DNA of 64,000 nt from Clostridiales bacterium (GCA_012520295.1 JAAYOP010000088.1:20351-84350), one strand, 5' to 3'; numbered from the stretch's first letter, positions 16,609-24,924 are shown. Notes: a model not told the origin generated them from the sequence alone. A program made the numbers and translations.

Positions 16609-16922
16609 GTCTAAATATGTTTTTCAAGCATAAATCAAACTATGTAGTTTGGCATGTGTCTAATTCTAGATGATAAGCGTATAAAATTCAAGCGTTTTAA
16701 ATAATGTCCGATTTTTCTGGGCATTCATAAATGCTCCGAGCCTCTTTGCCTGTGACTGTTGTTATGGCATCCTGGCCCGGGCGGCATGCTCCCGGCATGC
16801 CGAGCCCGCGAGGTTTTATTGGAAACGGTAAAGCCCTCCTCATTGAAAAGGAGCAATAACGCAGCACAAGCTGTCCTTTTGTGTCTGCTACCTATTGCTT
16901 CCGGTTTCGGAAGCATTTTTTG
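16609..16922 (+). promoter_or_regulatory. Long structured leader with terminator (candidate riboswitch, possibly Moco-like)
   Basis: Between the promoter and the importer lies a ~310-nt leader ending in a terminator, GCTTCCG-GTTT-CGGAAGC-ATTTTTT (16897-16921). The body contains a long bulged hairpin: GGGC + GGCATGC, loop TCCCG, GCATGCC + GA + GCCC (about 16777-16810), and a CTCCT/AGGAG hairpin (about 16834-16853). The GGGCG-stem layout and the GGAAACGGT that follows recall the molybdenum-cofactor aptamer, but I cannot align the full core. The cobalamin-box sequence is not visible. Confidence 0.5.
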
Positions 16923-16960
16923 TTATATACACATAACCATTGGATAATGAGGATAAAAAT

Positions 16961-17983
16961 ATGGCAAACCACCAACCTACTTATAAAAACCGGCTCATAA
17001 TACTCAGTCTCGGAATAGTTCTGATCGTCACCATAATTGTCTCTTTTCTTCTTGGGCGATACCCCATAGCTCCCTCAGAGCTTATTGGAATGATACTCTC
17101 AAAGGTATTTCATATCGAACCATACTGGACGGAGACAATGGAAGCTGTTCTTTTCAATATCAGGCTGCCCAGGATTATGCTGGCCTGTCTGGTAGGATGT
17201 TCCCTGTCCACGGCAGGCGCCTCCTATCAAGGCATTTTTCAAAATCCCATGGCATCACCCGACATACTGGGTGCCTCTGCCGGGGCTGCTTTCGGTGCCG
17301 CCCTCGCCATTCTCAGGAGCGGTTCGAGCACAATGATAACCATGAGCGCATTTATTTTCAGTCTTCTGACGGTTGCAATAGTATACATAATCAGCAAAAA
17401 GGCAAAGGGCTCCAAACTGCTGGGACTTGTTTTATCCGGCATTATGGTCAGCTCGCTGTTCTCGGCGGGCACCTCCTATATCAAGCTGGTGGCAGACCCC
17501 ACAGACCAGCTGCCCGCCATCACCTACTGGATGATGGGCAGCCTTTCCGGAGCCAAGCTCAGGGAAGTGGGCTTCGCAGTGATACCCATGGCTCTGGGCC
17601 TGATCCCCCTCTTCCTGCTGCGCTGGAGAATAAACATCCTGACTCTTGGTGACGATGAGGCGCGTACTATGGGAATAAACGCCAAGAGACTCCGCTTTAT
17701 AGTCATAATCTGCGCAACCCTTGTCACGGCAACCAGTGTTTCCGTCAGCGGTATGATTGGTTGGGTCGGGCTGGTTATTCCCCATCTGGCCAGGAGACTG
17801 GTGGGCAGCAACTATCGTCATCTGATGCCGGCCACAATGCTTTTTGGAGCGATTTTTATGCTTATTGTGGACAATATCTCAAGAAATCTTTTATCAACGG
17901 AGATCCCCCTTGGTATTCTCACAGCCTTTGTCGGTGCTCCGTTCTTCTTATATCTCATCACAAAGAAGGGAGAAGTCCATTGA
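16961..17983 (+). CDS. FecCD-family ABC importer permease (siderophore/cobamide/metal type)
   Basis: A 340-aa permease of the BtuC/FecCD family with about ten membrane helices. Family blocks are GASYQGIFQNPMASPDILG, GASAGAAFG and GWVGLVIPHLARRLVG. Such permeases import corrinoids, haem, ferric siderophores, or molybdate/tungstate (MolB type). Start ATG 16961 has GAGG eight bases upstream; a TTG at 16940 is possible but less likely. First gene of a three-gene importer, divergent from the DUF364/molybdenum-hydroxylase cluster, which makes a metal or cofactor substrate reasonable. Confidence 0.9.
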   Translation: MANHQPTYKNRLIILSLGIVLIVTIIVSFLLGRYPIAPSELIGMILSKVFHIEPYWTETMEAVLFNIRLPRIMLACLVGCSLSTAGASYQGIFQNPMASPDILGASAGAAFGAALAILRSGSSTMITMSAFIFSLLTVAIVYIISKKAKGSKLLGLVLSGIMVSSLFSAGTSYIKLVADPTDQLPAITYWMMGSLSGAKLREVGFAVIPMALGLIPLFLLRWRINILTLGDDEARTMGINAKRLRFIVIICATLVTATSVSVSGMIGWVGLVIPHLARRLVGSNYRHLMPATMLFGAIFMLIVDNISRNLLSTEIPLGILTAFVGAPFFLYLITKKGEVH

Positions 17984-18762
17984 GTATCGTTGTGAAGAAC
18001 CTGAATTTCAGCTACGGAAATCGAAAAATCATCGAGGATGTGAGCTTCACTGCCGAAGAAGGAGAGCTTCTTGTTATTCTCGGCCCCAACGGGGTGGGCA
18101 AATCCACATTGTTTCAGTGTATCCTGGGGCTTCTTCCCGGCTATACGGGCACAATTACTGTAAACGGAGACAACGCAAGAAACATTGGCATACGGGAGCT
18201 TGCAAGGCGCATGGCCTATATCCCTCAAATCCATTCTCCCGTATTCAACTATACCGTATTTGATATTGTTTTAATGGGTACTGCCTCGCAAATATCCGAG
18301 ATTGGTATCCCGGGCAAAGAGCATATCCGGTTGGCCGAAGAAGCCATAGAAAGACTGGAAATCGGGCATTTAAGAGATCGAGCATATACCCAAATCAGCG
18401 GCGGAGAGCGGCAGCTTGTTATGATAGCCAGAGCACTGGCTCAAAAGGCAAAAATTCTGGTTATGGACGAGCCCACCTCAAACCTGGACTACGGAAACCA
18501 GATACGAATACTCTCCCATATAAAAAGCCTAGTAAAACAGGGGTATACTATAATTCAATCTTCCCATAACCCGGATCAAGCCTTCTTATTTTCTGACAAG
18601 GTGCTTGCCTTGCTGGAAGGCCGTGTTTTAGCATATGGCAGTCCAAAAGATGTTATTTCCGGCGATGTTATCAAGCAGTTATATAGTATTGATGTTGAAG
18701 TAGAAAACCTTCACAATGGTAAGGTTAGAATATTTCTTCCAAGTGCCCTTGTTAATCACTGA
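17980..18762 (+). CDS. FecE/BtuD-type ABC importer ATPase
   Basis: A 260-aa ATPase partner of the FecCD permease: Walker A GPNGVGKST (about 33-41), Q-loop near AYIPQIHSP, signature ISGGERQLV, Walker B ILVMDEPTSNLD, H-loop IQSSHNPDQ. Start assigned to TTG 17980, seven bases after AAGGGAG; it overlaps the permease stop as TTGA. The upstream open frame to 17761 lies inside the permease gene and has no start context. Confidence 0.9.
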   Translation: MSIVVKNLNFSYGNRKIIEDVSFTAEEGELLVILGPNGVGKSTLFQCILGLLPGYTGTITVNGDNARNIGIRELARRMAYIPQIHSPVFNYTVFDIVLMGTASQISEIGIPGKEHIRLAEEAIERLEIGHLRDRAYTQISGGERQLVMIARALAQKAKILVMDEPTSNLDYGNQIRILSHIKSLVKQGYTIIQSSHNPDQAFLFSDKVLALLEGRVLAYGSPKDVISGDVIKQLYSIDVEVENLHNGKVRIFLPSALVNH

Positions 18763-18783
18763 TATTGATAGGAGATGATGATA

Positions 18784-19866
18784 ATGAAGAAAAAACTCAT
18801 GGCTTTGATCCTAATTCCCGTGGTTTTATTGGCATTTTCATCCTGCAAAAGAGGCACAGTCACCGATGGAACACCTTCACCGGCAACAGATGGCGAAACC
18901 ATGATATTTACCGATTCCGCCGGGCGCCAGGTAGAGATTTCAAAAAACATTACCCGCATAGTCGCCTCCGGGTATCCCGCGCAGTTGGTTTTGTTTTCCC
19001 TGGCTCCGGACAAGCTGGTGGGGCTGGCAGAAGCCTGGTCTGATTCGGCCCTTGAAATCATAGATCCCAAATATCATGATTTACCCGTACTGGGCTCCTT
19101 TTATGGCAGCGGGGACCTGAACCTTGAAGAAATAGCTGTTAGAGCTCCTCAGGTAATCATTGATGTGGGAGAACCCAAGTCTAGTATAGTCGAGGATATG
19201 GATTCAATAACCGAACAAGTGGGCATTCCTGCCGTTCATATCGAAGCCAGCCTGGATTCCATGCCGGAGGCCTACAGGATGTTGGGAAAACTTCTGGATA
19301 TGGAGGAGGAAGCAGAAGAGCTGGCCCTATACTGCGAAAATGTACTGACTGAAACCCGGGGACTGGCGGAGCAGTTGGGACGGGACGGGATGAAGTCCTT
19401 ATTATACTGCATGGGCAGCGACGGGCTTAACGTCATTGCCCAGGGCACCTTTCACGCCCAGGTAATCGACAGGCTTTCCAATAATCTGGCCGTCATCGAA
19501 AACGCGTCCTCCAAAGGTACCGGAAACCCGGTGGATATGGAACAGCTTTTAAACTGGGATCCGGAAGTAATTATTTTTGCGCCGGACAGCATATATGATA
19601 CCGTGCGTGAAGATGAAACATGGCGTCAATTGCAGGCCATATCCGCCGGCAACTACTATGAAATACCCATCGGCCCGTATAACTGGATGAGCTTCCCTCC
19701 CTCGGTAAACAGGTATCTGGGAATGATTTGGCTTACAGGAGTTCTCTATCCCGAGACCGCCACATTTGATGTTTACGAAGAGGCCTCAAAGTTTTTTGAA
19801 CTTTTCTATCACACTAACCTCACAGAAGAGCAGTTTAAAGAGCTGACAAAAAACTCTCTGTCATAA
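18784..19866 (+). CDS. Substrate-binding lipoprotein of the FecCD importer (BtuF/FepB-like)
   Basis: A 360-aa periplasmic-binding-protein-2-type lipoprotein. The signal peptide ends in lipobox AFSSC. The mature protein has the family start IFTDSAGRQVEI, the region RIVASGYPAQLVLFSLAP, and the hinge-helix pattern of two lobes (PQVIIDVG; LNWDPEVIIFAPDS). Start at ATG 18784, with GGAG nine bases upstream; ATGs at 18775 and 18778 are too close to the site. The ligand is unknown; the family binds corrinoids, haem, siderophores or oxyanions. Ends the operon. Confidence 0.9.
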   Translation: MKKKLMALILIPVVLLAFSSCKRGTVTDGTPSPATDGETMIFTDSAGRQVEISKNITRIVASGYPAQLVLFSLAPDKLVGLAEAWSDSALEIIDPKYHDLPVLGSFYGSGDLNLEEIAVRAPQVIIDVGEPKSSIVEDMDSITEQVGIPAVHIEASLDSMPEAYRMLGKLLDMEEEAEELALYCENVLTETRGLAEQLGRDGMKSLLYCMGSDGLNVIAQGTFHAQVIDRLSNNLAVIENASSKGTGNPVDMEQLLNWDPEVIIFAPDSIYDTVREDETWRQLQAISAGNYYEIPIGPYNWMSFPPSVNRYLGMIWLTGVLYPETATFDVYEEASKFFELFYHTNLTEEQFKELTKNSLS

Positions 19867-19893
19867 CACCCGAATATTATTTATTTCTATAAA

Positions 19894-19932
19894 GGACACA
19901 GCGAAGTTTCCAGCTTTGCTGTGTCTTTTTTC
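19894..19932 (+). terminator. Terminator after the FecCD importer operon
   Basis: GACACAGCgaag ... ctttGCTGTGTC followed by TTTTTTC: a strong intrinsic terminator, 27 bp after the stop. Confidence 0.85.
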
Positions 19933-19952
19933 GCTTTTATGGGGCATGAAAT

Positions 19953-19981
19953 TTGACTGCACAAGCCTTGATAATTTTATA
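19953..19981 (+). promoter_or_regulatory. Predicted promoter for the second enoate reductase
   Basis: TTGACT (19953-19958), 17-bp spacer, TTTATA (19976-19981), about 95 bp upstream of the gene start. Confidence 0.5.
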
Positions 19982-20063
19982 TTATTAAGATAATATTAGT
20001 AAAGTATTACATGCCAGGGAAGGAGCGCATTGCCGCCCAACAGATTTTGTTAAAACAGGCGGC

Positions 20064-20081
20064 ATGCTACATAATCTATGA
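20064..20081 (+). other. Five-codon ORF overlapping the start of the enoate reductase
   Basis: ATG CTA CAT AAT CTA TGA (MLHNL-stop) ends inside the ATGA of the gene at 20078. Upstream are AAGGAG (about 20020-20025) and a GCCGCC...GGCGGC hairpin (20033-20062). The main gene itself has no clear ribosome-binding site, so it may rely on coupling or on unfolding of this hairpin. Confidence 0.25.
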
Positions 20082-22033
20082 ATAAACACAAATATCCTCA
20101 TCTTTTCAGCCCTATCATATTGGGTAACACACTTTTCAGAAACAGGATATTCGGCGCTCCTACGGGAGCCCAGGACCTGACTCCCGAAGGTTTTCCCGTG
20201 CCTGACACCTGCTCCTATTACGAGTTGAAGGCCAGGGGCGGGGCGGCCACGGTGACAGTGGGAGAATGTATGGTCGATTCAAAGCGGGGAATGGGCGGAG
20301 ACCATCACTTTGCCCTCGACGATGAGATGAGCCTTGCCTCCATGTCGGCCCTTGCGGACGCTATTTCCCGCCATGGAGCCGTAGCCTCTGTCGAACTACA
20401 GCACGCGGGCATGTTTTCGCGCAATTCCCACGCCAGAGGAGCGCCCCTGTACGGGCCAGTGAAATGCGTCAACTCCTACGGTCTTGAGGTCGAGGAAATG
20501 CCCGAGGAGGTTATTCTTGAGACCATTGAAGCCTTCGGTGACGCAGCCGTTAACGCCAAAAAGCGCGGTTTCGGCATGGTTTTAATTCACGGCGGACACG
20601 GCTGGCTCATATCCCAGTTTATGTCTTCAAAAATAAACACCCGAAAGGACCAGTGGGGAGGCAGTCTGGAGAATCGCATGCGTCTTCCTCTTGCAATAAT
20701 AGAAAACATTCGCAGTAAAGCAGGCAGGGATTTCCCCATTGAGTTTCGAATGAGCGGCTCGGAGTGTAATCCGGAGGGCTATGGTATTGAAGAGGGCATA
20801 GAAATCGCAAAAATGCTGGACGGCAGGGCGGATCTTATCCATGTTTCCGCAGGAAACCATGAGGTCAAGGAGGCCTTTGGGATAACCCATCCCACCATGT
20901 TTCTGCCTGACGGAGCAAATGTCAGGTACGCCGCTGAAATAAAAAAGCATGTAAAAACTCCGGTGGCAACGGTAGGAGCCCTGACGGATCCGGATCTGAT
21001 GGAGCATATCATAGCCTCAGGCCAGGCGGATGTAGTTGAAATAGCCCGGGGTCTCATAGCGGATCCCGACCTGCCCCTTAAAGCCCGCACCGGCCGGGAG
21101 GGTGAGATAAGGCACTGCATGCGCTGCCTTACCTGCTTTTCTGATCTTATCAACACCGGGCACTTTTCCTGTGCCATAAATCCGGTAATAGGGCATGAAA
21201 CCGACCTGCGCCATCAATTACCTGCTCCCGAAAAACGCCGGATCCTTATTGCCGGGGGCGGTGTTGCGGGTATGCAGGCAGCTCTTACGGCTGCATCTCT
21301 GGGACACCAGGTCATACTATGTGAAAAGGCAGGCAGATTGGGCGGTGTTTTACGATGTGAGGAAAGGGTGCCCTTTAAAAAGAAGCTAGGTCTTTATCTT
21401 GATTCCCAGGCAAAGCTCATTTCCCGGGCTCCCATTGATCTTCGGCTGGGCACCGAGGTAACCCCAGAGCTGGCCCACCAAATCGGAGCTGATGTCATTA
21501 TAGCCGCGCTGGGAGCGCGGCCAATCAAACCGGATATTCCCGGCATTGACGGCGCCAATGTAATGGGCGCCGAGGAAGCGTATCTTGAATTTGAAAAGAC
21601 AGGCAAAAAAGTCGTCATCCTGGGCGGAGGCCTTGTGGGAGTCGAGCTTGCAATATATCTCAGCCAGCAGGGCAGGGATGTAACCATAATCGAAATGATG
21701 GATGAACTCAATTTCGGGGAAAATTTCCTGCACGGTGATGCCCTCACCTTCCAGATAGCCGAAAGAAATATTAAAACCGTCCTGTCCACAAAGGTGGTCG
21801 ACATAAATCAACACGGAGCCGTAGGCGAAGACTCCGCCGGCACAAGACTCTATAAAGCGGATACGGTCATATATGCCGTCGGACAGAGACCCCTTTGGGA
21901 GGCCGCCGACGCGCTGCGCTTCTGCGCTCCTGAATTCCATCAGATAGGCGACTGCCTGACTCCGAAAAACATCCGGGCGGCAACTTCCGCCGCCTTCCAT
22001 ATCGCGAGAAATATAGGCAGAGTTTTTATATAA
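20078..22033 (+). CDS. Enoate/2,4-dienoyl-CoA reductase-like iron-sulfur flavoenzyme
   Basis: A 651-aa full-length member of the FadH/enoate reductase family: an FMN-binding TIM barrel (start PHLFSPIILGNTLFRNRI, barrel motifs VELQHAG and HGGHGWLISQF), a 4Fe-4S site CMRCLTCF...C (CX2CX2CX11C, about 349-367), a FAD-binding GGGVAG fold (about 387-392) and an NAD-binding GGGLVG fold (about 523-528). It uses NADH to reduce conjugated C=C bonds, for example of cinnamate-type acids or enoyl-CoAs. The catalytic Tyr/His pair of FadH cannot be settled by eye. It resembles the gene cut by the left edge. No clear Shine-Dalgarno precedes ATG 20078. Confidence 0.92.
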   Translation: MNKHKYPHLFSPIILGNTLFRNRIFGAPTGAQDLTPEGFPVPDTCSYYELKARGGAATVTVGECMVDSKRGMGGDHHFALDDEMSLASMSALADAISRHGAVASVELQHAGMFSRNSHARGAPLYGPVKCVNSYGLEVEEMPEEVILETIEAFGDAAVNAKKRGFGMVLIHGGHGWLISQFMSSKINTRKDQWGGSLENRMRLPLAIIENIRSKAGRDFPIEFRMSGSECNPEGYGIEEGIEIAKMLDGRADLIHVSAGNHEVKEAFGITHPTMFLPDGANVRYAAEIKKHVKTPVATVGALTDPDLMEHIIASGQADVVEIARGLIADPDLPLKARTGREGEIRHCMRCLTCFSDLINTGHFSCAINPVIGHETDLRHQLPAPEKRRILIAGGGVAGMQAALTAASLGHQVILCEKAGRLGGVLRCEERVPFKKKLGLYLDSQAKLISRAPIDLRLGTEVTPELAHQIGADVIIAALGARPIKPDIPGIDGANVMGAEEAYLEFEKTGKKVVILGGGLVGVELAIYLSQQGRDVTIIEMMDELNFGENFLHGDALTFQIAERNIKTVLSTKVVDINQHGAVGEDSAGTRLYKADTVIYAVGQRPLWEAADALRFCAPEFHQIGDCLTPKNIRAATSAAFHIARNIGRVFI

Positions 22034-22055
22034 TTCCCGATTCTCAAGGACTTAG

Positions 22056-22091
22056 AATACCCGGAACGCCAGGGCGTCCGGGTATTTTTGC
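22056..22091 (+). terminator. Terminator after the enoate reductase
   Basis: AATACCCGGA-cgccagggcg-TCCGGGTATT followed by TTTG: an intrinsic terminator between convergent genes. Confidence 0.8.
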
Positions 22092-22125
22092 CTTTACCGT
22101 ATGCAGCGGCTAAAGCCGGGCTGTA

Positions 22126-22512
22126 TCACACAGGAGCAGTAAGCTCCTTTAGTATTTTTTCCGTCAATTCGTCGGCAAGACTCAATACTTCCCCTATTGC
22201 CTCCTGGGAAATATCATCAATGTGTATACCGCAAATAACAGCCACATTTACATTCAGCTGCGCACTTAGGCGGGAGGATATTTTATTGCCAACAGCATCG
22301 TCCTTATGGCCCGTGATATTTATGGTGGATGTGGTTGAAGAGGTCTTTTTCTCATCGAGCATACTGGGCCTGGCTATACTGACCGAGCAGCTGCCTATAT
22401 GGGGACTGTCTCCGCCTGTTACCGACACGCAAAGGTCTCTTCCCATTTTAACAGCGCAGGCTTTAAGGGTGATGTGTCCACTGCTAACCCGGAAAACCCT
22501 GATATTTTCCAT
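22126..22512 (-). CDS. LpdD-like small subunit of a UbiD-type decarboxylase
   Basis: A 128-aa protein that fits the LpdD family (subunit D of gallate/phenolic-acid decarboxylases, proposed prenylated-flavin chaperone). Visible family features are the GRDLCVSVTGGDSPHIGS region, ITGHKDDAVGNKIS, and the ending VAVICGIHIDDISQEAI. Start ATG 22512 overlaps the UbiX stop (TGATG) with GGGGAG upstream. It is third in ubiD-ubiX-lpdD, so the three products likely act together. Confidence 0.78.
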   Translation of the reverse strand: MENIRVFRVSSGHITLKACAVKMGRDLCVSVTGGDSPHIGSCSVSIARPSMLDEKKTSSTTSTINITGHKDDAVGNKISSRLSAQLNVNVAVICGIHIDDISQEAIGEVLSLADELTEKILKELTAPV

Positions 22513-23081
22513 CAAGGCTCTCCCCACCTTTTAAATCCCGGGTGTTCCAGCCCGAATTGGTCAAGAATCTTTCCTATAAGATGCCTCTTCATATCCTCCG
22601 CGGTTGATATGGAGTTGTAAAAGGACATCATCGCAGGCATAATCACAACCCCCATTTGGGAGAGGCAGAGCATATTTTTCAGATGTATCGGGCTCAGAGG
22701 TGTTTCCCGGACAACCAGCACCAGCTTTCTTTGCTCCTTAATCGTCACGTCCGCGGCTCTCAGAAGCAGATTGTCCGAAAAGCCACTGTTGATTCCAGCA
22801 ACGGTCTTCATGCTGCAGGGTATGACCACCATACCCATGGTTCTGTATGTTCCGCTTGATATGGACGCCCCAAAATCATTTATATCATATTCCCTGTCGG
22901 CAAGCTCCCGGAGCTTTTCCGGGGATATATCCTCATCGGCCATTGTGAGCTCCGCCCCCCGGGTCATAACAAGGTGCCTTTCAATTCCCTCTTGTTCCCC
23001 GAGAGCTTTTAAAAGCTCAACTGCCAGCCCGACCCCGCTGGCTCCACTGACACCTACAATAATTCTTTTATCTCCCATCAT
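22512..23081 (-). CDS. ubiX: Flavin prenyltransferase, UbiX/LpdB family
   Basis: A 189-aa flavin prenyltransferase that makes prenylated FMN, the cofactor of UbiD decarboxylases. The FMN/prenyl-binding motifs are GVSGASGVGLAVELL (about 10-24), SGTYRTMGMVVIPCSM (about 78-93), LLLRAADVTIKEQRKLVLVVRE and the C-terminal MPAMMSFYN. It lies 15 bp after the UbiD gene and overlaps the LpdD-like gene by one base. Confidence 0.92.
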   Translation of the reverse strand: MMGDKRIIVGVSGASGVGLAVELLKALGEQEGIERHLVMTRGAELTMADEDISPEKLRELADREYDINDFGASISSGTYRTMGMVVIPCSMKTVAGINSGFSDNLLLRAADVTIKEQRKLVLVVRETPLSPIHLKNMLCLSQMGVVIMPAMMSFYNSISTAEDMKRHLIGKILDQFGLEHPGFKRWGEP

Positions 23082-23096
23082 TTTCCCCGCGCCTTC

Positions 23097-24581
23097 CTAA
23101 TCCCGGTCAAACAGCTGTGGAGCAAAGGGAACCGGATCCAGCTCCATAAATTTTGACCTTTCAAATTTCTCTTTCATGGAATAGGGTACCGTACAATCAA
23201 AAATTGTCTTGCAGGTTATCCCCCTGTCCCTGACAGACGGGCTATACTCCGGATCCTGGGAAGGGTCCAGCGGATGACAGCGCACACCGGGTATGAAAAC
23301 AGTATCCACATCCCCCTGATACCTGGTATTCAGGGCCCATAAAACATCGTTGCTGTCGAAGGGGTCCACATCCTCGTCCACTAAAAATACATGTTTGAGT
23401 TCTGAAAATGCCGAAAATGCAAGAAGAGCCGCCTGCCTCTGCCTCCCCTCATCGCTGGGTGAGGATTTTTTAAACTGAAGAACAGCCATATATTTTCCTC
23501 CCCCGGAGGGATGGCAGTACACATTCATAAGCCTTCCGGGCATGGCCCGCTCCACCATCTGTATTATGCTTGCCTCTGTGGGAATACCCACCATGCTGAC
23601 ATGCTCTTCGCTGGAGCCTATGCAGGTCTGCATAATCGGGTTATGCCGGTGGGTCACCGCTTTTACCTTTATCAGCGGAATTGCGGGATTGGCGGCACCG
23701 GTATATCCGGTAAACTCCGGCATGGCCTTACCGGTTTTGGTGGCCTGGTCCTCCGCCACCCGTACATTGGGTATCAGTTCGCCCTCGATGACATATTCCG
23801 CATTGGCTATCGCATATTCGTCGATGGTAAGGCATTTGACAAGCTCTACTGCCCTGCCGCGTATGGCGCCCGCTATGGACAGCTCATTAAAGCCCAGGGG
23901 CGTTGTGGGCGGCTCAAAGCAGGAAGCGATCTCTATTGCAGGGTCAACCCCTATGCTTATGGAAATGGGCAGGGGCTTTCCCTCGGACTCGGCCTTTTGA
24001 CGGAATACATCCAGATGCCGGGCTCCCGGAGTAAAGAACATGGATATCTCATCCTTACTCTGGAGACAAAGCCTGTGTATGGTTACGTCGGACTCGCCGG
24101 TATTCGGGTCTGAGGCATAGCACATACCCAGGGTGATATATGGACCGGCATCCTCTTGGGTATTTGTTGGGGCCGGCACCAATTTCCTTATATCAAAGCC
24201 CGGCTCATCGGCCAGGTGCACAACCTGCTGACATTTTGCGTTTTCTTCCGATATTTTTACAGGCTCAATCGGCTTCTGCAGCGCCCTGTTGAGCAGGAAG
24301 CCGAGTCTCTCCGGCTCCTCTCCCAGCAAATATCCCACCCTTTTCCGGCTTGCAAGCACGCCGATAGCCACTCTAGCCCCAGGCATGCCTTTAATATTGT
24401 TAAAGATCATAGCCGGACCTTCCCTTGTGGGTCTTTTTACCGTGCCTCCGGCCCCTATATATCTGTAGACACCGGCCAGCTCCCCATGGGCTGAAACAGG
24501 CTTGTCCGTTTCAATCAGCTGCCCCGGTATTCTTGAAAGCAGCTCCAGTGCGGAGCGCAGATCCTTTACTTCCCTCGACAT
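23097..24581 (-). CDS. UbiD-family (de)carboxylase
   Basis: A 494-aa prenyl-FMN-dependent reversible decarboxylase of the UbiD/LpdC/Fdc family. Visible are the substrate/cofactor-binding region DVTIHRLCLQ, the conserved EYVIEGE block that carries active-site glutamates, HPSGGGKYMAVLQFKK, and VFLVDEDVDPFDSNDVLWALNTR near the C-terminus. Known substrates in the family are aromatic or unsaturated acids (gallate, 4-hydroxybenzoate, cinnamate); this one cannot be assigned. First of the ubiD-ubiX-lpdD operon. The enoate reductase next door also suggests aromatic or unsaturated acid metabolism. Confidence 0.92.
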   Translation of the reverse strand: MSREVKDLRSALELLSRIPGQLIETDKPVSAHGELAGVYRYIGAGGTVKRPTREGPAMIFNNIKGMPGARVAIGVLASRKRVGYLLGEEPERLGFLLNRALQKPIEPVKISEENAKCQQVVHLADEPGFDIRKLVPAPTNTQEDAGPYITLGMCYASDPNTGESDVTIHRLCLQSKDEISMFFTPGARHLDVFRQKAESEGKPLPISISIGVDPAIEIASCFEPPTTPLGFNELSIAGAIRGRAVELVKCLTIDEYAIANAEYVIEGELIPNVRVAEDQATKTGKAMPEFTGYTGAANPAIPLIKVKAVTHRHNPIMQTCIGSSEEHVSMVGIPTEASIIQMVERAMPGRLMNVYCHPSGGGKYMAVLQFKKSSPSDEGRQRQAALLAFSAFSELKHVFLVDEDVDPFDSNDVLWALNTRYQGDVDTVFIPGVRCHPLDPSQDPEYSPSVRDRGITCKTIFDCTVPYSMKEKFERSKFMELDPVPFAPQLFDRD

Positions 24582-24610
24582 TGCTTCATACTCCTTTCAT
24601 ATCTTTTTAT

Positions 24611-24813
24611 TTCAATGCCTGCTGAACAATTCAAAAACGCAACAACAGCAATACTTTGACAGCGTTTTTTATTGTTCAGGTGTAAGATTTATGTTGTAAT
24701 CGGCAAAAAACCTTTCACACAAGCAGTCAATCAATGTATCTGAAACGGGCAAAACTGGTTTGTTTTTGAAATGCGTTGCAAAACCCATTTGTTCAGCGGA
24801 CACAGATTTATTG
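24611..24813 (-). repeat. Dispersed palindromic repeat, copy C (composite)
   Basis: Contains CAATGCCTGCTGAACAATTC, then GCGTTTTTTATTGTTCAGG (a small inverted unit like copy H), and then a normal reverse copy: GTTGTAATCGGCAAAAAACC, GCAGTCAATCAATGTATCTG, ACGGGCAAAACTGG, GCAAAACCCATTTGTTC. It looks like one unit next to or inside another. Located between the ubiD start and the SLH protease end. Confidence 0.75.
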
Positions 24814-24849
24814 TATACCACCGTCAACTGTGGAGCAACATGTAAATGA

Positions 24850-24886
24850 TAACCCTCCACTATGTCTAAGTAACACAATGGAGGGC
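24850..24886 (-). terminator. Terminator-like hairpin after the SLH protease gene
   Basis: On the minus strand CCCTCCA ... TGGAGGG with TTATCATTT after it, 40 bp beyond the stop codon at 24925. Confidence 0.55.
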
Positions 24887-24924
24887 TGTGGTTAAGATAT
24901 TTTAGCTCTCTTCACAGGAAGGGC

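Noticed and set aside
16609..16960. A cobalamin riboswitch before the FecCD importer
   Set aside because: No AAGTCAGGA/GACCTGCC box or GCCACTG element could be found, so I did not call it cobalamin-responsive.
17197..17652. A 151-codon frame inside the FecCD permease gene
   Set aside because: Out-of-frame shadow rich in His/Arg/Ser, a typical artefact of a GC-rich codon pattern; the permease frame has clear membrane helices and motifs.
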